Positions 1 to 8,942 are shown, counted from the first letter of the stretch. The stretch is 34,894 nt of DNA from a bacterium (GCA_024228115.1 JAAETT010000413.1:1-34894), one strand, 5' to 3'. Numbers and translations: made by a program. Notes: generated by a model not told the origin, from the letters alone.

Positions 1-154
1 AAGCACACTCCGCATTCGCGCCACGGAATGGGCATCGACCACCCAAAACGAGATCCGTCAGCGTCAATCGCCGCGCGGCACGCTGAAACATTGGAAAGCC
101 AGCTTCTCAGCCAACTTTCGTGCATAGTTCAGGCTAGGCGCGACGGCCGGAGGT
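1..154. other. Window edge, no gene recognised
   Basis: This is the stretch between the left edge and the murQ stop codon. I see no coding signature, convincing hairpin or promoter here. The short open frames that cross it have no recognisable protein features and overlap murQ on the other strand. Confidence 0.4.
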
Positions 155-988
155 TCAGGCCTTCGTCCGGCGAACGGCCTCTTGGATGCTTCCGGAAGCC
201 GCAGCGAGGGAGGTGCGGGCGGTGGGTTCGTCGACGCTCGCGAGGCTCATGACGATGCGCACGGCCCGGTGTTGGAGCTTGCGAGATCCGGGGTTGAGGT
301 TGGCCATCAGGTTGCCCTCGACGCGGCCCAGGCGAACCATGACGGTGGTGGACAGCAAGTGGAGGACCATCTTCTGGGCCAGGCCGCCCTTCATGCGGGT
401 CGAACCTGCGATGACCTCGGGGCCGACGACGGGAACGATCGGCACCTCCGCTGCCTGAGCCAGAGGGGAAGCCGGATCGCAGGTGATGGCGATACGGCGT
501 GCCCCACATTGCTTCGCGGCTTCCAGGCCACCGAGCGCGAACGGCGTGCGCCCGCTTGCGGAGAGTGCCACGACGGCATCTCCCGGCATCAGTTCCAGAT
601 CCGCGAGGGCGCACATCGCATCTTCGGCGACGTCTTCGGCACCCTCGATGGCCCGCACGAGCGCGGACTCGCCGCCGGCCATCACTCCCTGGACGCGCTC
701 CGCCGGGTAGCCGAATGTCGGGGGAATCTCGGAGGCATCGAGCACTCCGATTCGCCCGCTGGTCCCGGCGCCGATGTTGAACCAACGTCCGCCGCCGGTC
801 AGCACGAGCACCAGGACGTCCACGGCGCGCTCGATTGCGGGAAGCACGCGGCCCACCGCCGCCACCGCATGCACATCCTGGCCATGGATCGCCTCCAGGA
901 CTTGCCGGGTCGTGCGCCGGTCGAGATCGCGAGTCTCTTCGAGGATCGCCTCGGTCAACAGCTCATCTTTGGGCTGGGATCCGGCCAT
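155..988 (-). CDS. murQ: N-acetylmuramic acid 6-phosphate etherase MurQ
   Basis: This cytoplasmic enzyme cleaves the D-lactyl ether of MurNAc-6-phosphate to give GlcNAc-6-phosphate in peptidoglycan recycling. The 277-residue product carries the MurQ/GckR signature of the SIS fold (NIGAGTSGRIGVLDASEIPP, about residues 60-80). It also has a phosphosugar-binding segment (ALSASGRTPFALGG) and the late conserved block STRMKGGLAQKMVLHLLST followed by MVRLGRVEGNLM. Length is slightly below the usual 295-305. The ATG at 988 was chosen because homology begins just after it; the frame stays open upstream but that part is not MurQ-like and overlaps divergent mutS2. Only 53 bases separate the two divergent starts. 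No AnmK or NagZ gene lies nearby, so its recycling partners must be elsewhere. The family call is secure from the motifs. Confidence 0.93.
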   Translation of the reverse strand: MAGSQPKDELLTEAILEETRDLDRRTTRQVLEAIHGQDVHAVAAVGRVLPAIERAVDVLVLVLTGGGRWFNIGAGTSGRIGVLDASEIPPTFGYPAERVQGVMAGGESALVRAIEGAEDVAEDAMCALADLELMPGDAVVALSASGRTPFALGGLEAAKQCGARRIAITCDPASPLAQAAEVPIVPVVGPEVIAGSTRMKGGLAQKMVLHLLSTTVMVRLGRVEGNLMANLNPGSRKLQHRAVRIVMSLASVDEPTARTSLAAASGSIQEAVRRTKA

Positions 989-1041
989 GGCACCCTTTCG
1001 GCAGGAACACAGCCCCGGCTGAGTCGCGTAGACTCGCACCG

Positions 1042-3420
1042 GTGAGCTTCCGCGTCGCCGCGAAAACCCTGGAACGCCTCGAATGGGCCGAGTTGCTGGA
1101 GCGACTTGCGCGTCACTTGCGCACGCCCCAAAGCCGCGAACAGCTCGAGGAGACGCCCGAATCGCTCTTCGAGGCCACGGCAGCGGGTGCCGCGGCACGC
1201 CTTCGTGAAACCGGCCAGGCCCTGGGCATCCTTCAGGAGGGCGACGCGCCTCCCTTGGCCGGCGTGGGCGAGCTCGACCCACTGCTCCAGCGGCTCACCC
1301 GCGGCGGCGTCCTGCAGGGCGAGGAACTGATCGCGCTGCGCTCGACCCTCGATGCCACCCACCAGACGGCACGCTTCCTCCAGCAGCGCGCGCAGAGCGC
1401 TCCCGCGTTGGCCGAAATCGGCGAGCTGCTGGTCGCGTGGGAGGCGCTCGCAGAAGAGATCGATCGCGCGCTCGAGAGCGACGGCCAGGTGCGAGATTCC
1501 GCATCTTCCGAACTCGCCACGGCTCGCCGTGAGGTCCGCTCGATCTCCGGGACGGCGCAGGAGAAGATCGAAAGCATGCTTCGGCGGCCCGAGCTGCGCG
1601 CCGAGCTTCAAGACAACTACTTCACCGTGCGCAGCGATCGCTTCGTACTGCCGGTCAAGGCGGAGGCGCGCTCGCGAGTCCCGGGCATCGTGCACGACGC
1701 CTCGGCCACCGGAACGACCGTCTTCATCGAGCCCCAGGCCCTGGTCGATCTGAACAACCGGCTGAAGCAAGCCGAACTCACCGTCCTTCGCGAAACCCAC
1801 CGCGTCTTGCAGCAGCTCTCGAGCTCCGCGGCGGCAGCTTGCGACGACGTCGCTTCCAACCTCCAACTGCTCGCGCAGATCGATCTCGCCTTCGCGCGTG
1901 CGTACCTGGCCCGGGAGCACGATGCCGTAGAGCCGATCCTCGACGAGAATGGAAACTTCGATCTACCCCTCCTGCGGCATCCCTTGCTTCCAGCAGACGA
2001 AGCGATCCCGAATGATGTGCGCCTTGGCGGCGACCAGCACGTGCTGGTGATCTCGGGTGCGAATGCCGGCGGCAAGACGGTGACGATGAAAGCCATCGCG
2101 CTGGCCGCGCTCCTTGCCCGGGCCGGTCTGTTCATTCCTGCAGGCCCAGGTGCGCGCATCGGCGCGGTGGATGAGGTGCTCGCAGATATCGGCGACGAGC
2201 AGGACATCCGTCAGAGCCTCTCCACATTCTCGGCCCATATGGCCAATCTCTCGCGAATCGTCGAGGAGGCGGGCTCTCGAAGCCTCGTCGTGCTGGACGA
2301 GATCGGCGTCGGCACGGATCCGAGCGAAGGCGCAGCGCTGGCCCAGGCGGTACTCGAGCAACTCGCCGAGGCGGGCGCCCGAGTCGTCACCACCACCCAC
2401 TACAACCTGCTCAAGGAGATGGCGAACGTCGACGACCGCTTCGAGAACGCCTGCGTCGAATTCGATGAACAGACGCTTGCACCCACCTACCGCCTCAAAC
2501 TCGGCACCCCAGGTAGCTCGTCGGCCACCGCGGTCGCATCGCGAATGGGGATGCCAAACGAAGTTCTCGAACGGGCCAACCATCTCCTCGACCGGGAAGA
2601 TCGGCGTCTGGACAAGATGCTCGCCGAACTCTCGAACCACCGCGCCTCCCTGGAGCGCGAGCGCGCCGAGGCTACCCGCCTGCGCGCGGAGGGCGAGAGC
2701 GAACGTGCCCGCTACCAGGAGAAGCTCGAGCGGCTTCAGGAGCGGCGGGATCAGCTCTTCGACTCGATGCGAAGCGAACTCGACGAAGCCTTCCGACAGG
2801 CCCACGGAGAGGTCGCGGGGGTGATCCGCGATCTGCAGCGAGGCGGTTCATCCCAGGAAGCAGCGCGGGCCAGACAGCGACTTCTCGAACTGGAGGAGAA
2901 AGCGCGCGCGCATGAAGCCGACCAGCGCGAGCGAGCGCCGGAAGCGCCGCGGCGCCACGTCGATTGGAACAGGGCCCGCCCGGGCGATCCGGTCCGGATG
3001 CCGGGCGGCCGGGCGGGAACACTCCAGACCCTGCCCGACCGGCGCGGCCGGGTGACGGTGCAGGCCGGCAGTGCTCGTCTCACCTTGCGTGCCGACCAGG
3101 TCGAGCCCGCCACGGCCGATGCGCTGCCGAAGAAGCAAGCGCCCCGCATTCACGCCGATCCCCCGGCCCCCGGCAGCGTGTCACGCCTCGACGTGCGCGG
3201 CCTGCGCGTGGATGAAGCCCTCAGCCGGGTCGAAGAAGGCCTCGACCACGCCGCTCGCCGAGGTGCCCCCAATCTCGACATCCTGCATGGAATCGGGAGC
3301 GGAGCGCTGCGCGGTGCGATCCGTGAACATCTTGCACGGCTCGGTCATGTTGCGCATTTCCATGCGGCCGATCCGGAAGAAGGCGGCGAGGGCGTCACCC
3401 GGGCGCATCTGGATGGCTAG
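1042..3420 (+). CDS. mutS2: Endonuclease MutS2
   Basis: MutS2 is a MutS-family ATPase with a C-terminal Smr nuclease domain. In other bacteria it suppresses homologous recombination or rescues collided ribosomes. The product is 792 residues, the usual length. Visible parts are an N-terminal MutS2-type core, the Walker A motif GANAGGKTVT near residue 340, Walker B LVVLDEIGVGTDPSEG near 415, and the following TTTHY switch. A long charged coiled coil (about 510-630) comes next, then an Smr domain from about 714 with LDVRGLRVDEA and HGIGSGALRGAIREHL. The GTG at 1042 is preferred because the protein resembles the family from its first residues (SFRVAAKTLERLEW); the frame stays open further upstream but lies antisense to murQ. 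A small exported-protein gene follows after 19 bases and is probably cotranscribed. Confidence 0.95.
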   Translation: MSFRVAAKTLERLEWAELLERLARHLRTPQSREQLEETPESLFEATAAGAAARLRETGQALGILQEGDAPPLAGVGELDPLLQRLTRGGVLQGEELIALRSTLDATHQTARFLQQRAQSAPALAEIGELLVAWEALAEEIDRALESDGQVRDSASSELATARREVRSISGTAQEKIESMLRRPELRAELQDNYFTVRSDRFVLPVKAEARSRVPGIVHDASATGTTVFIEPQALVDLNNRLKQAELTVLRETHRVLQQLSSSAAAACDDVASNLQLLAQIDLAFARAYLAREHDAVEPILDENGNFDLPLLRHPLLPADEAIPNDVRLGGDQHVLVISGANAGGKTVTMKAIALAALLARAGLFIPAGPGARIGAVDEVLADIGDEQDIRQSLSTFSAHMANLSRIVEEAGSRSLVVLDEIGVGTDPSEGAALAQAVLEQLAEAGARVVTTTHYNLLKEMANVDDRFENACVEFDEQTLAPTYRLKLGTPGSSSATAVASRMGMPNEVLERANHLLDREDRRLDKMLAELSNHRASLERERAEATRLRAEGESERARYQEKLERLQERRDQLFDSMRSELDEAFRQAHGEVAGVIRDLQRGGSSQEAARARQRLLELEEKARAHEADQRERAPEAPRRHVDWNRARPGDPVRMPGGRAGTLQTLPDRRGRVTVQAGSARLTLRADQVEPATADALPKKQAPRIHADPPAPGSVSRLDVRGLRVDEALSRVEEGLDHAARRGAPNLDILHGIGSGALRGAIREHLARLGHVAHFHAADPEEGGEGVTRAHLDG

Positions 3421-3439
3421 GCCTCAACCCCTTGGAAAG

Positions 3440-3895
3440 ATGAACATGCCGGTGTTCGCTCGTGTCGTCCGCGGAATCGTCGCCGTATTGTTTGCGCTCA
3501 GCTGCGATGCCAGCCAGAGCGCTGATGCCCGCCAGAAACTTGGGGACCGCCGCTACAGCGTCGTCATCGATGCGCCCGTCGGGCTTTCGACCGGAAACCC
3601 AGGAGCGCTGGTTCTCGAAGCGCGACCGGAAGCCGGGCACAAGCTCAGCATCGATTTCCCGTCCCGCCTCGAGCTCTCCTCGTCTTCCGGTCTCGACCTG
3701 CCCGCGAAGCTCGACCGTGAAGCCGCGAGTGACCTCCGCGAGCAGGGCATTCGCTACTCCGCGCCGATCCAGGCGACGCAACCGGGCAAGCAGACGATCG
3801 AGGGAAGGCTCCGAGTCGGCGTCTGTACCGGCGATCTCTGCGAACCCGTCGAAGTGCCTTTCGAAGTGGAGCTTCTCGTCACCGCCGGATCATGA
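3440..3895 (+). CDS. Exported DsbD-alpha-like small protein with CX4C pair
   Basis: The 151-residue product has an N-terminal signal (basic start, then IVAVLFALSC) ending near a Cys. That Cys fits a lipobox poorly, so secretion is clearer than lipidation. The mature part is a predicted beta-rich domain with KLSIDFPSRLEL and, near the end, VGVCTGDLCEP, a CX4C pair. This pattern resembles the N-terminal domain of DsbD-type thiol:disulfide interchange proteins (Pfam DsbC/nDsbD-like), where the Cys pair passes electrons to periplasmic partners. A paralogue with the same layout lies at 13375-13860. The gene follows mutS2 by 19 bases. Its stop abuts the stop of the convergent FG-GAP gene in a shared TCATGA. 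The family assignment is from pattern only and the function is inferred. Confidence 0.72.
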   Translation: MNMPVFARVVRGIVAVLFALSCDASQSADARQKLGDRRYSVVIDAPVGLSTGNPGALVLEARPEAGHKLSIDFPSRLELSSSSGLDLPAKLDREAASDLREQGIRYSAPIQATQPGKQTIEGRLRVGVCTGDLCEPVEVPFEVELLVTAGS

Positions 3896-5593
3896 ACGTC
3901 GGCGACGGCGCGCGGCCCAGAGGACGACCGGCAACACTTCGAGTCCGAGCAGACCGCAGGTCCGATGTGGGGAAACCGTGAACTCGAGCGTCAGGTTCGG
4001 CGGACTACGACTCCAGGTCGCGACCGAGCCGTCCGGGTAATCCACGCGAACCATCCGGACACTGCTGACACCGGTTCCCAGACCGAAATGCAACACGCGT
4101 TCACTCTGGGCGAGAAAATGTGCGTCGGCTCCGACGACGCGGATCTGCGGTGTCTCCGCGAGATCATGCGTCCACACGTAGACCCGCGTGCCGTGGATCG
4201 CGATCCCAGGCCGGCCCCGAACGTCGACCCGCAGCCACGAATTCCCTACGGCCGGGGTGTCATTCCGATAGAGCGATGGCGTGCCAGCGTTGTTCACGAC
4301 GAACAGATCCAGATCCCCGTCTCCATCGTAGTCGAAGGTGAGCAGCCCCTTTCCGGAGCCGGTGTCGCTGATCCCCGAGATGGCCGACACCTCGGACATC
4401 CCGCCGCTGCCATCGTTCTCCCACAGGCGCATCGGGTCGGAAACCCACGCGTCATCGACATGGGTTCCGGGGAAATCCACGCCATTCGTCATCACCAGGT
4501 CGAGATCGCCATCCAGATCCGCGTCGAAAAAGGCCGTTCCCCAGCCCCAGAAGCCAGCTCGGACGCCTGCCGCATCGGTGGCATCCGAAAAACTCCGCGA
4601 GCCGTCGTAGCGATAGAGCCGGTTGCCCGAGTAGCCCCAGTTGCAGTTCTGGGTCTCACAGGTCTGGGCCGGATCGTGAATCGACGTGACGAACCAGTCG
4701 AGGTCACCATCTCCATCGTAGTCGCCAAAAGCAGAGCCCATGCCGTTCTCATCGCCGCCGACCCCGGCGGCTCCCGTCCCATCCGTGAAGGTGCCGTCCC
4801 CGTCGTTCCAATACAGGCGACTCGTTCCGAAATCCCCCGCGATCACCAGATCCTGCCGGCGGTCGTTATCGAGATCGACGAAGGTAGAGGCAAAGCCGCG
4901 GATCAATGAATCGTCGACACCGGCTGCCGCAGTGACATCGTCGAAATAGCCGGGCTGAGCGGCTCCGCGATTCAAGAAGAGCCCCTGATGAGGCGCGCCG
5001 ACCAACCAGTCCGTGACGTGCACGTCGAGATAGCCGTCGTGGTCGTAGTCGCCGAGGGCCACGCTTTGTCCGGCGCGCTCGTTGGTGGCGAGATCTGCGA
5101 GACCCCGCAGCACGGCCTCTTCGCTGAACACGCCCTGGCCGTCGTTCACGAAGAGGTAGTTCCGGTTGTTGGCGGGATCCGATGCCTCTCCGACGACCGT
5201 GAGGATCAAGTCCTCGTCCCCATCGCCGTCGACGTCGCCAAAGGCCGCACCGTTGGTTTGGGCGACGAAGCCCGAGAATCCAGCGCTCATACTGCCATCC
5301 GTGAAGGTGCCGTCGCCCTGGTTCACGAACAGGATGTCCGACGCATCGAGCCGGGTGACGAAGAGATCGACGTCACCGTCACCATCCACGTCGGCGGCCG
5401 CAGCACCGCCTGTCATCCGCTCGATGCCGCAGAGTATCGTGAAGAAACAGTTTGGCTCAGGAACGGGAACGTGCTGGGTGTAGACGACGCCGGCGTCGAA
5501 GCTCACTTCCGTGAAGGCCATCTGGCTCCATGCAGCATGAGCCGGGAACAGGGCGGCGAGCCACAGGAAGGGCAGATGGCGGAGCGAAGGCAT
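3890..5593 (-). CDS. Exported FG-GAP/VCBS repeat protein with ASPIC/UnbV domain (CRTAC1 family)
   Basis: The 567-residue product begins with a signal peptide (hydrophobic LPFLWLAALFPAHAAWSQ). It then has a series of FG-GAP/VCBS blades carrying Ca-binding DxDxDGxxD loops, such as DVDGDGDVDLFV, DYDGDGDLDWFV and DFDYDGDGDLDLFVV. Near the C terminus is an ASPIC/UnbV-type domain (VRVDYPDGSVATW is its typical ending). The last about 20 residues are a Cys, a hydrophobic run and an Arg cluster (WAARRRRRS), which looks like a C-terminal sorting or anchoring signal. The ATG at 5593 was chosen for the signal peptide; the frame continues 88 codons upstream without protein-like sequence. Such proteins are predicted beta-propellers outside the cytoplasm; substrate unknown. 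It is the first of three members of this family in the window. Confidence 0.88.
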   Translation of the reverse strand: MPSLRHLPFLWLAALFPAHAAWSQMAFTEVSFDAGVVYTQHVPVPEPNCFFTILCGIERMTGGAAAADVDGDGDVDLFVTRLDASDILFVNQGDGTFTDGSMSAGFSGFVAQTNGAAFGDVDGDGDEDLILTVVGEASDPANNRNYLFVNDGQGVFSEEAVLRGLADLATNERAGQSVALGDYDHDGYLDVHVTDWLVGAPHQGLFLNRGAAQPGYFDDVTAAAGVDDSLIRGFASTFVDLDNDRRQDLVIAGDFGTSRLYWNDGDGTFTDGTGAAGVGGDENGMGSAFGDYDGDGDLDWFVTSIHDPAQTCETQNCNWGYSGNRLYRYDGSRSFSDATDAAGVRAGFWGWGTAFFDADLDGDLDLVMTNGVDFPGTHVDDAWVSDPMRLWENDGSGGMSEVSAISGISDTGSGKGLLTFDYDGDGDLDLFVVNNAGTPSLYRNDTPAVGNSWLRVDVRGRPGIAIHGTRVYVWTHDLAETPQIRVVGADAHFLAQSERVLHFGLGTGVSSVRMVRVDYPDGSVATWSRSPPNLTLEFTVSPHRTCGLLGLEVLPVVLWAARRRRRS

Positions 5594-5840
5594 GTTCAAC
5601 AGGAACCCCGGATTCAGCTTCCTCGTAGAACCCGCTGGGCCTACGAATACGCCATCATTCAACGCCGGCTTGCCCAACGTCAAGCCTCCAATCGACCCCC
5701 GGCTGAATCGTTGAAAAGAGAGGCCTCCCGGAGAATCCAAGTGCGTCCGGCTTGGAGAACGCTCTTGCCCCTGGAGCCGGGAGTTCTCGTTTTCCCTTGT
5801 AGGCTTGGGCGGGTTGTTGCCGCCTTGGGAAACGGACCGT

Positions 5841-7184
5841 CTAACGAGCAAGCCCAAACGCGCCCGCCAATTCGTCTGCCGCCCGACCGCCGCTCACGAC
5901 CGCGCCTTCTGCCGTGGGTGCGATCTGGTAATCCCCGGCAAACACCAGGCGCCGACCCTGCGCGAGACGATCGGCCGAAACATCTCGAAGCCGGGCCAGT
6001 TCCCTGTAGCGACCTACATCGAATCGGGGAAACGCGCGTTCATGACGCAACACGCGGCTGAAATGCATGGCGGCCGGCGCACCGGGCAACAGCCTGCCGA
6101 GCGAGCCTGCAAGCGTCTTGGTCACGACATCGTCCGGAGCATCGAAGTGGGCAGCACTCCACTCGGCACTCGCCATGAGGACGGCCCGTTCGCAACCCTC
6201 GGGAGCGGCGCTGCTCCGCCCTCCGCCCGGCTCGACGGCCATGCTCACGACCGGGCGTTGCTCGTCCTGACGGAAACGATAGCGAGAAGCCTTCCCTGCG
6301 AAGCTGCCCTCGAGCCCCGCCACCAATACGAGGGCGGGCAGGGATCGAGAGGCCTCGAAGATGCGTCGCTCGGCGTCGACTAGCAAGGAGCCAGCCAGGG
6401 AAACGACGGTTTCGCCTGGCGTTGCCAGCACGACGCCATCCGACTCCATGCTGTGCTCCACGCCGTCGTGCTCGAACTCGACTCTAAAGCCCCTGCCTGC
6501 GGCTTCGATGCTACGCACCCGGGCGGCGAAACGATCCGATTCCTGCGTCAAGCGGTTCGCCAACTCCCTGAACGAGCCGCGAAGGACACCCACGGGAGCC
6601 TCGTTTCGCGAAAGATGGTGAAGGATGAAGAGGAGCCGGCTCGTCTCGTTCGGATCTGCCAGGGTGTCACCAAGCATCAGGGGCGCGGCCCAATGCTCGA
6701 GTGCGCTGGAACCGAAATACAGACGCACGAAATCGGCCACGCTGCGGTCATCGAGGCGAGCCGCCCGCAGCGGATCAGAGGGATCCAGCAACGTCTCGAA
6801 CTTCTTCAACAGCCGCGGCAGACGGCGCAGGCGCAGGGCGTCCCGCCAACGCACGCCGGGAGTGCGAGCGATGCCGAGCGTGCGCGCCGGATCGATCGCG
6901 ACGGCCTGGTTGCCACTCACCTGGAGAAGACGCTCCGGGCGCAAGGGCAGCATCTCGCCGCTCAGGCCCGCCTCCGCCACCAGGGCCGCGAGGCACGCGT
7001 CGCGGGCGGAAACCGCGTGGGCGCCGGCGTCCCAGCGGTAGCCCGCGTGCTCGCCGCCAGCAGCCCGGCCTCCGGGCCCTGGGGCCGCCTCAAGTAGCGT
7101 GACCTCACAACCGCGCGCGCGAAGGCTGCTGGCCGCCATCAGACCGGCCAGGCCTCCTCCAACTACGACGACGCTGGGGCGCAC
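5841..7184 (-). CDS. FAD-dependent oxidoreductase, protoporphyrinogen oxidase/amine oxidase family
   Basis: This 447-residue flavoenzyme has an N-terminal dinucleotide-binding motif (VVVVGGGLAGLMAASSLRARG) followed by TLLEAAPGPGGRA, the standard FAD ADP-binding segment. A conserved C-terminal FAD contact reads LVFAGDYQIAPTAEGAVVSG. Overall layout fits the HemY/phytoene-desaturase/amine-oxidase superfamily, and the length fits HemY (about 450-470). The GTG at 7184 is supported by a strong Shine-Dalgarno GGGAGGAG two bases before it, and by homology starting immediately. Substrate could be protoporphyrinogen IX, a carotenoid or another amine or polyene. No haem or carotenoid genes lie nearby, so I leave the symbol blank. 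It diverges from the sigma factor operon. Confidence 0.85.
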   Translation of the reverse strand: MRPSVVVVGGGLAGLMAASSLRARGCEVTLLEAAPGPGGRAAGGEHAGYRWDAGAHAVSARDACLAALVAEAGLSGEMLPLRPERLLQVSGNQAVAIDPARTLGIARTPGVRWRDALRLRRLPRLLKKFETLLDPSDPLRAARLDDRSVADFVRLYFGSSALEHWAAPLMLGDTLADPNETSRLLFILHHLSRNEAPVGVLRGSFRELANRLTQESDRFAARVRSIEAAGRGFRVEFEHDGVEHSMESDGVVLATPGETVVSLAGSLLVDAERRIFEASRSLPALVLVAGLEGSFAGKASRYRFRQDEQRPVVSMAVEPGGGRSSAAPEGCERAVLMASAEWSAAHFDAPDDVVTKTLAGSLGRLLPGAPAAMHFSRVLRHERAFPRFDVGRYRELARLRDVSADRLAQGRRLVFAGDYQIAPTAEGAVVSGGRAADELAGAFGLAR

Positions 7185-7233
7185 GGCTCCTCCCTGCGGC
7201 CCCCCGGGGGCACAGCCCGAGAAGCAAGCGCGG

Positions 7234-7242
7234 GTTATAGCA
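7234..7242 (-). promoter_or_regulatory. Possible extended -10 promoter for the flavoenzyme gene
   Basis: On the minus strand the bases read TGCTATAAC, an extended -10 element (TGn plus a five-of-six match to TATAAT). It lies about 50 bases upstream of the GTG at 7184. No clear -35 is visible, as is common for extended -10 promoters. It is a single short match in GC-rich DNA and is unproven. Confidence 0.33.
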
Positions 7243-7381
7243 GGCCCCGCGAACCGGGTCCGGGGCCGGGCCGTACTAGCCCGAGACTGTGGAAGCCATT
7301 GCTCCCTGGATCGCGAACGGCGGCCAGGGGTTCTCGCAAATTCAACGAACACGGCCCCCGGCTTTGATACCGTCGGCCGCG

Positions 7382-7960
7382 GTGAGGTCAGACGAAGACC
7401 TGATGGTACGGGTCCAAGCAGGCGACGAGGCTGCCCTCGAGACACTGATGGGCCGTTTCAAGGGGCCGCTATTCGGCTTCCTGAACCGGCGCGTCGGGGC
7501 CTCGGCGGCAGATGACCTCTTCCAGGAGTCCTGGATCCGGGTCGTGAAGGCGCGGGACCGCTTCGACCCCCGGCGCCGCTTCTCGACCTGGCTCTTCCAG
7601 ATCGCCAACAACCTTTGCCGGGATCGCGGGCGCCACCTGCTGGTGGAAGCTCGTCACCGTGATCGGGTCCTCGGCGAGGCGTCGGCCGCGCCCGCCCCGC
7701 GGCCGGCCACCCCCGCACTGACCGATCGCATGGACATGGCCCGGCATCTGGCGGCACTCCCCGATCCCCTGCGCGAGGTCCTCGTGCTTCGCTACTACCA
7801 GGATCTCTCCGAGCGCGAGATCGCAGAGGTCCTGGGGATCCCGCGAGGAACGGTGAAGAGCCGAGCCCATGCGGCCGTGAAGGCCTTGCGCCAGCAGGTC
7901 GAGCGGATCGAGCAACTCGACCAGGTCGATGGAACGGCCGAGGAGACCGGGGATGCATGA
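7382..7960 (+). CDS. ECF-type RNA polymerase sigma factor
   Basis: This extracytoplasmic-function sigma-70 protein would direct RNA polymerase to a stress regulon. Region 2 is seen in SDEDLMVRVQAGDEAALE, DDLFQESWIRVVKARDRFD and FSTWLFQIANNLCRDRGR. Region 4 is seen in LPDPLREVLVLRYYQDLSEREIAEVLGIPRGTVKSRAHAA, including the helix-turn-helix. The GTG at 7382 gives 192 residues and the usual short N terminus; a GTG at 7289 is an alternative that adds 31 residues not typical of the family. The stop overlaps the next start by eight bases (ATGCATGA), so the following membrane protein is probably translationally coupled and may be its anti-sigma factor. No ECF-type autoregulatory promoter is convincing upstream. 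Confidence 0.9.
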   Translation: MRSDEDLMVRVQAGDEAALETLMGRFKGPLFGFLNRRVGASAADDLFQESWIRVVKARDRFDPRRRFSTWLFQIANNLCRDRGRHLLVEARHRDRVLGEASAAPAPRPATPALTDRMDMARHLAALPDPLREVLVLRYYQDLSEREIAEVLGIPRGTVKSRAHAAVKALRQQVERIEQLDQVDGTAEETGDA

Positions 7961-8375
7961 ACCGCCGAACGAGTTGGAAGCTGCCCTGGGAGATCTCGCT
8001 CCGATCCTTGCGCGCGACACCTTGCCCGAGCCCAGCGATGCGCTGGTCGCTGCGACCCTCGAACGAGCCTCGGCACTGCTGCGCACGCCCGTCCAGGCGC
8101 CATCCCACACCGAGATTCAAGTGGGCTTCAAGCGGGAGCTGGCGAAGTTGCTCGCCGCAGCCGCCGTGCCCCTCGCGCTCGTACTCGCCTGGAACGCCTT
8201 CGTACTTCTTCGACTTCCGGAGTTTCTCGGTACGTGGCTTCCCGAATCCCTGGCCTGGGCACTCCCGGCCGCCTACGTACTCAGCGCAGCCGGCTGGCTC
8301 GCGCTCGTCTTTGGCAGCCTTCCGGTGGTCGCTCATCGGCGCGCATGGCTGCGTCACCAAGAGGCCCTGTCATGA
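7953..8375 (+). CDS. Small membrane protein, candidate anti-sigma factor
   Basis: The 140-residue product has a soluble N-terminal half of about 65 residues. Two hydrophobic segments follow: about 70-90 (LLAAAAVPLALVLAWNAFVLL) and about 100-130 (LAWALPAAYVLSAAGWLALVFG). It ends in a basic tail. It has no zinc-finger HxxxCxxC motif of the common ZAS anti-sigma factors and I do not recognise the family. Position decides the guess: it starts inside the sigma factor gene with an eight-base overlap and its stop overlaps the next start in ATGA. A membrane protein coupled to an ECF sigma is usually its anti-sigma factor. The ATG at 7953 was chosen over a nearby ATG at 7957 in another frame, whose product is Arg/Ser/Pro-rich and not protein-like. 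Confidence 0.75.
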   Translation: MHEPPNELEAALGDLAPILARDTLPEPSDALVAATLERASALLRTPVQAPSHTEIQVGFKRELAKLLAAAAVPLALVLAWNAFVLLRLPEFLGTWLPESLAWALPAAYVLSAAGWLALVFGSLPVVAHRRAWLRHQEALS

Positions 8376-8707
8376 ATAGCAACAAGCTGTGTCCCTACTG
8401 CGCCGAAGAGGTGCGCTCCGAAGCCATCAAGTGCAAGCATTGCGGCTCGTTCCTGCGGGCCCGGAGTTCCACGTCCGAGTGGTTTCGCACCGCCGATGAT
8501 CGCATGGTCGCCGGCGTCTGTAGCGGCCTGGCCATCCAGTTCGGCTTGCCGACCGCCATCGTGCGCCTGGCGTTCGTGCTGATGAGCCTCTTCATGGGCG
8601 GCGTCGGCATCGTGATCTACGCGGTCCTGTGGTTCGTGATGCCGCTCGACGATTGGGCCGACGACGTCGAACTCGCCCGCAGCCAACGGTTCAGCGATCC
8701 GCCGTAG
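8372..8707 (+). CDS. PspC-domain membrane protein with N-terminal zinc ribbon
   Basis: The 111-residue protein starts with a zinc ribbon (CPYCAEEVRSEAIKCKHCGS, two CxxC knuckles). It is followed by a PspC domain of about 60 residues with RMVAGVCSGLA, then a hydrophobic helix (FVLMSLFMGGVGIVIYAVLWFVMPL). PspC proteins act at the inner membrane in phage-shock-type envelope stress responses; the zinc ribbon may be a regulatory or partner-binding module. It overlaps the previous gene by ATGA and closes the sigma/membrane protein/PspC operon, so the three probably work together in sensing envelope damage. Partner function is inferred. Confidence 0.88.
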   Translation: MNSNKLCPYCAEEVRSEAIKCKHCGSFLRARSSTSEWFRTADDRMVAGVCSGLAIQFGLPTAIVRLAFVLMSLFMGGVGIVIYAVLWFVMPLDDWADDVELARSQRFSDPP

Positions 8708-8942
8708 GCAGAAACGCCCCTACGAATGCGACCCTCCGGCTCTATGCTGTGGGTTCGCTCCGTGCGCGTGATATTAGTTCCGATCATCTTGCAAGCCCAA
8801 TGAATTGACGCCAGCTGTTGGGTTACGGATCGTACCTGGCCATCAGGCTGCTATCCGCCCAGATCGGGATCGAGCGCGTGGCGTGCCAGGTTCCCGCGGA
8901 GCGAGTTGGGGATAGATTTCACCGAGGCATGGCTTCCCCGCG
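8708..8942. other. Intergenic region, no gene recognised
   Basis: Between the pspC-like gene and the decayed lipoprotein remnant I find no open frame with protein-like sequence. The sequence around 8768-8815 is locally more AT-rich and may hold a promoter for the former gene downstream, but no pair of boxes is convincing. Confidence 0.4.

Noticed and set aside
955-1920. 321-codon minus-strand open frame
   Set aside because: Antisense to mutS2 and overlapping the murQ start; composition typical of a shadow frame.
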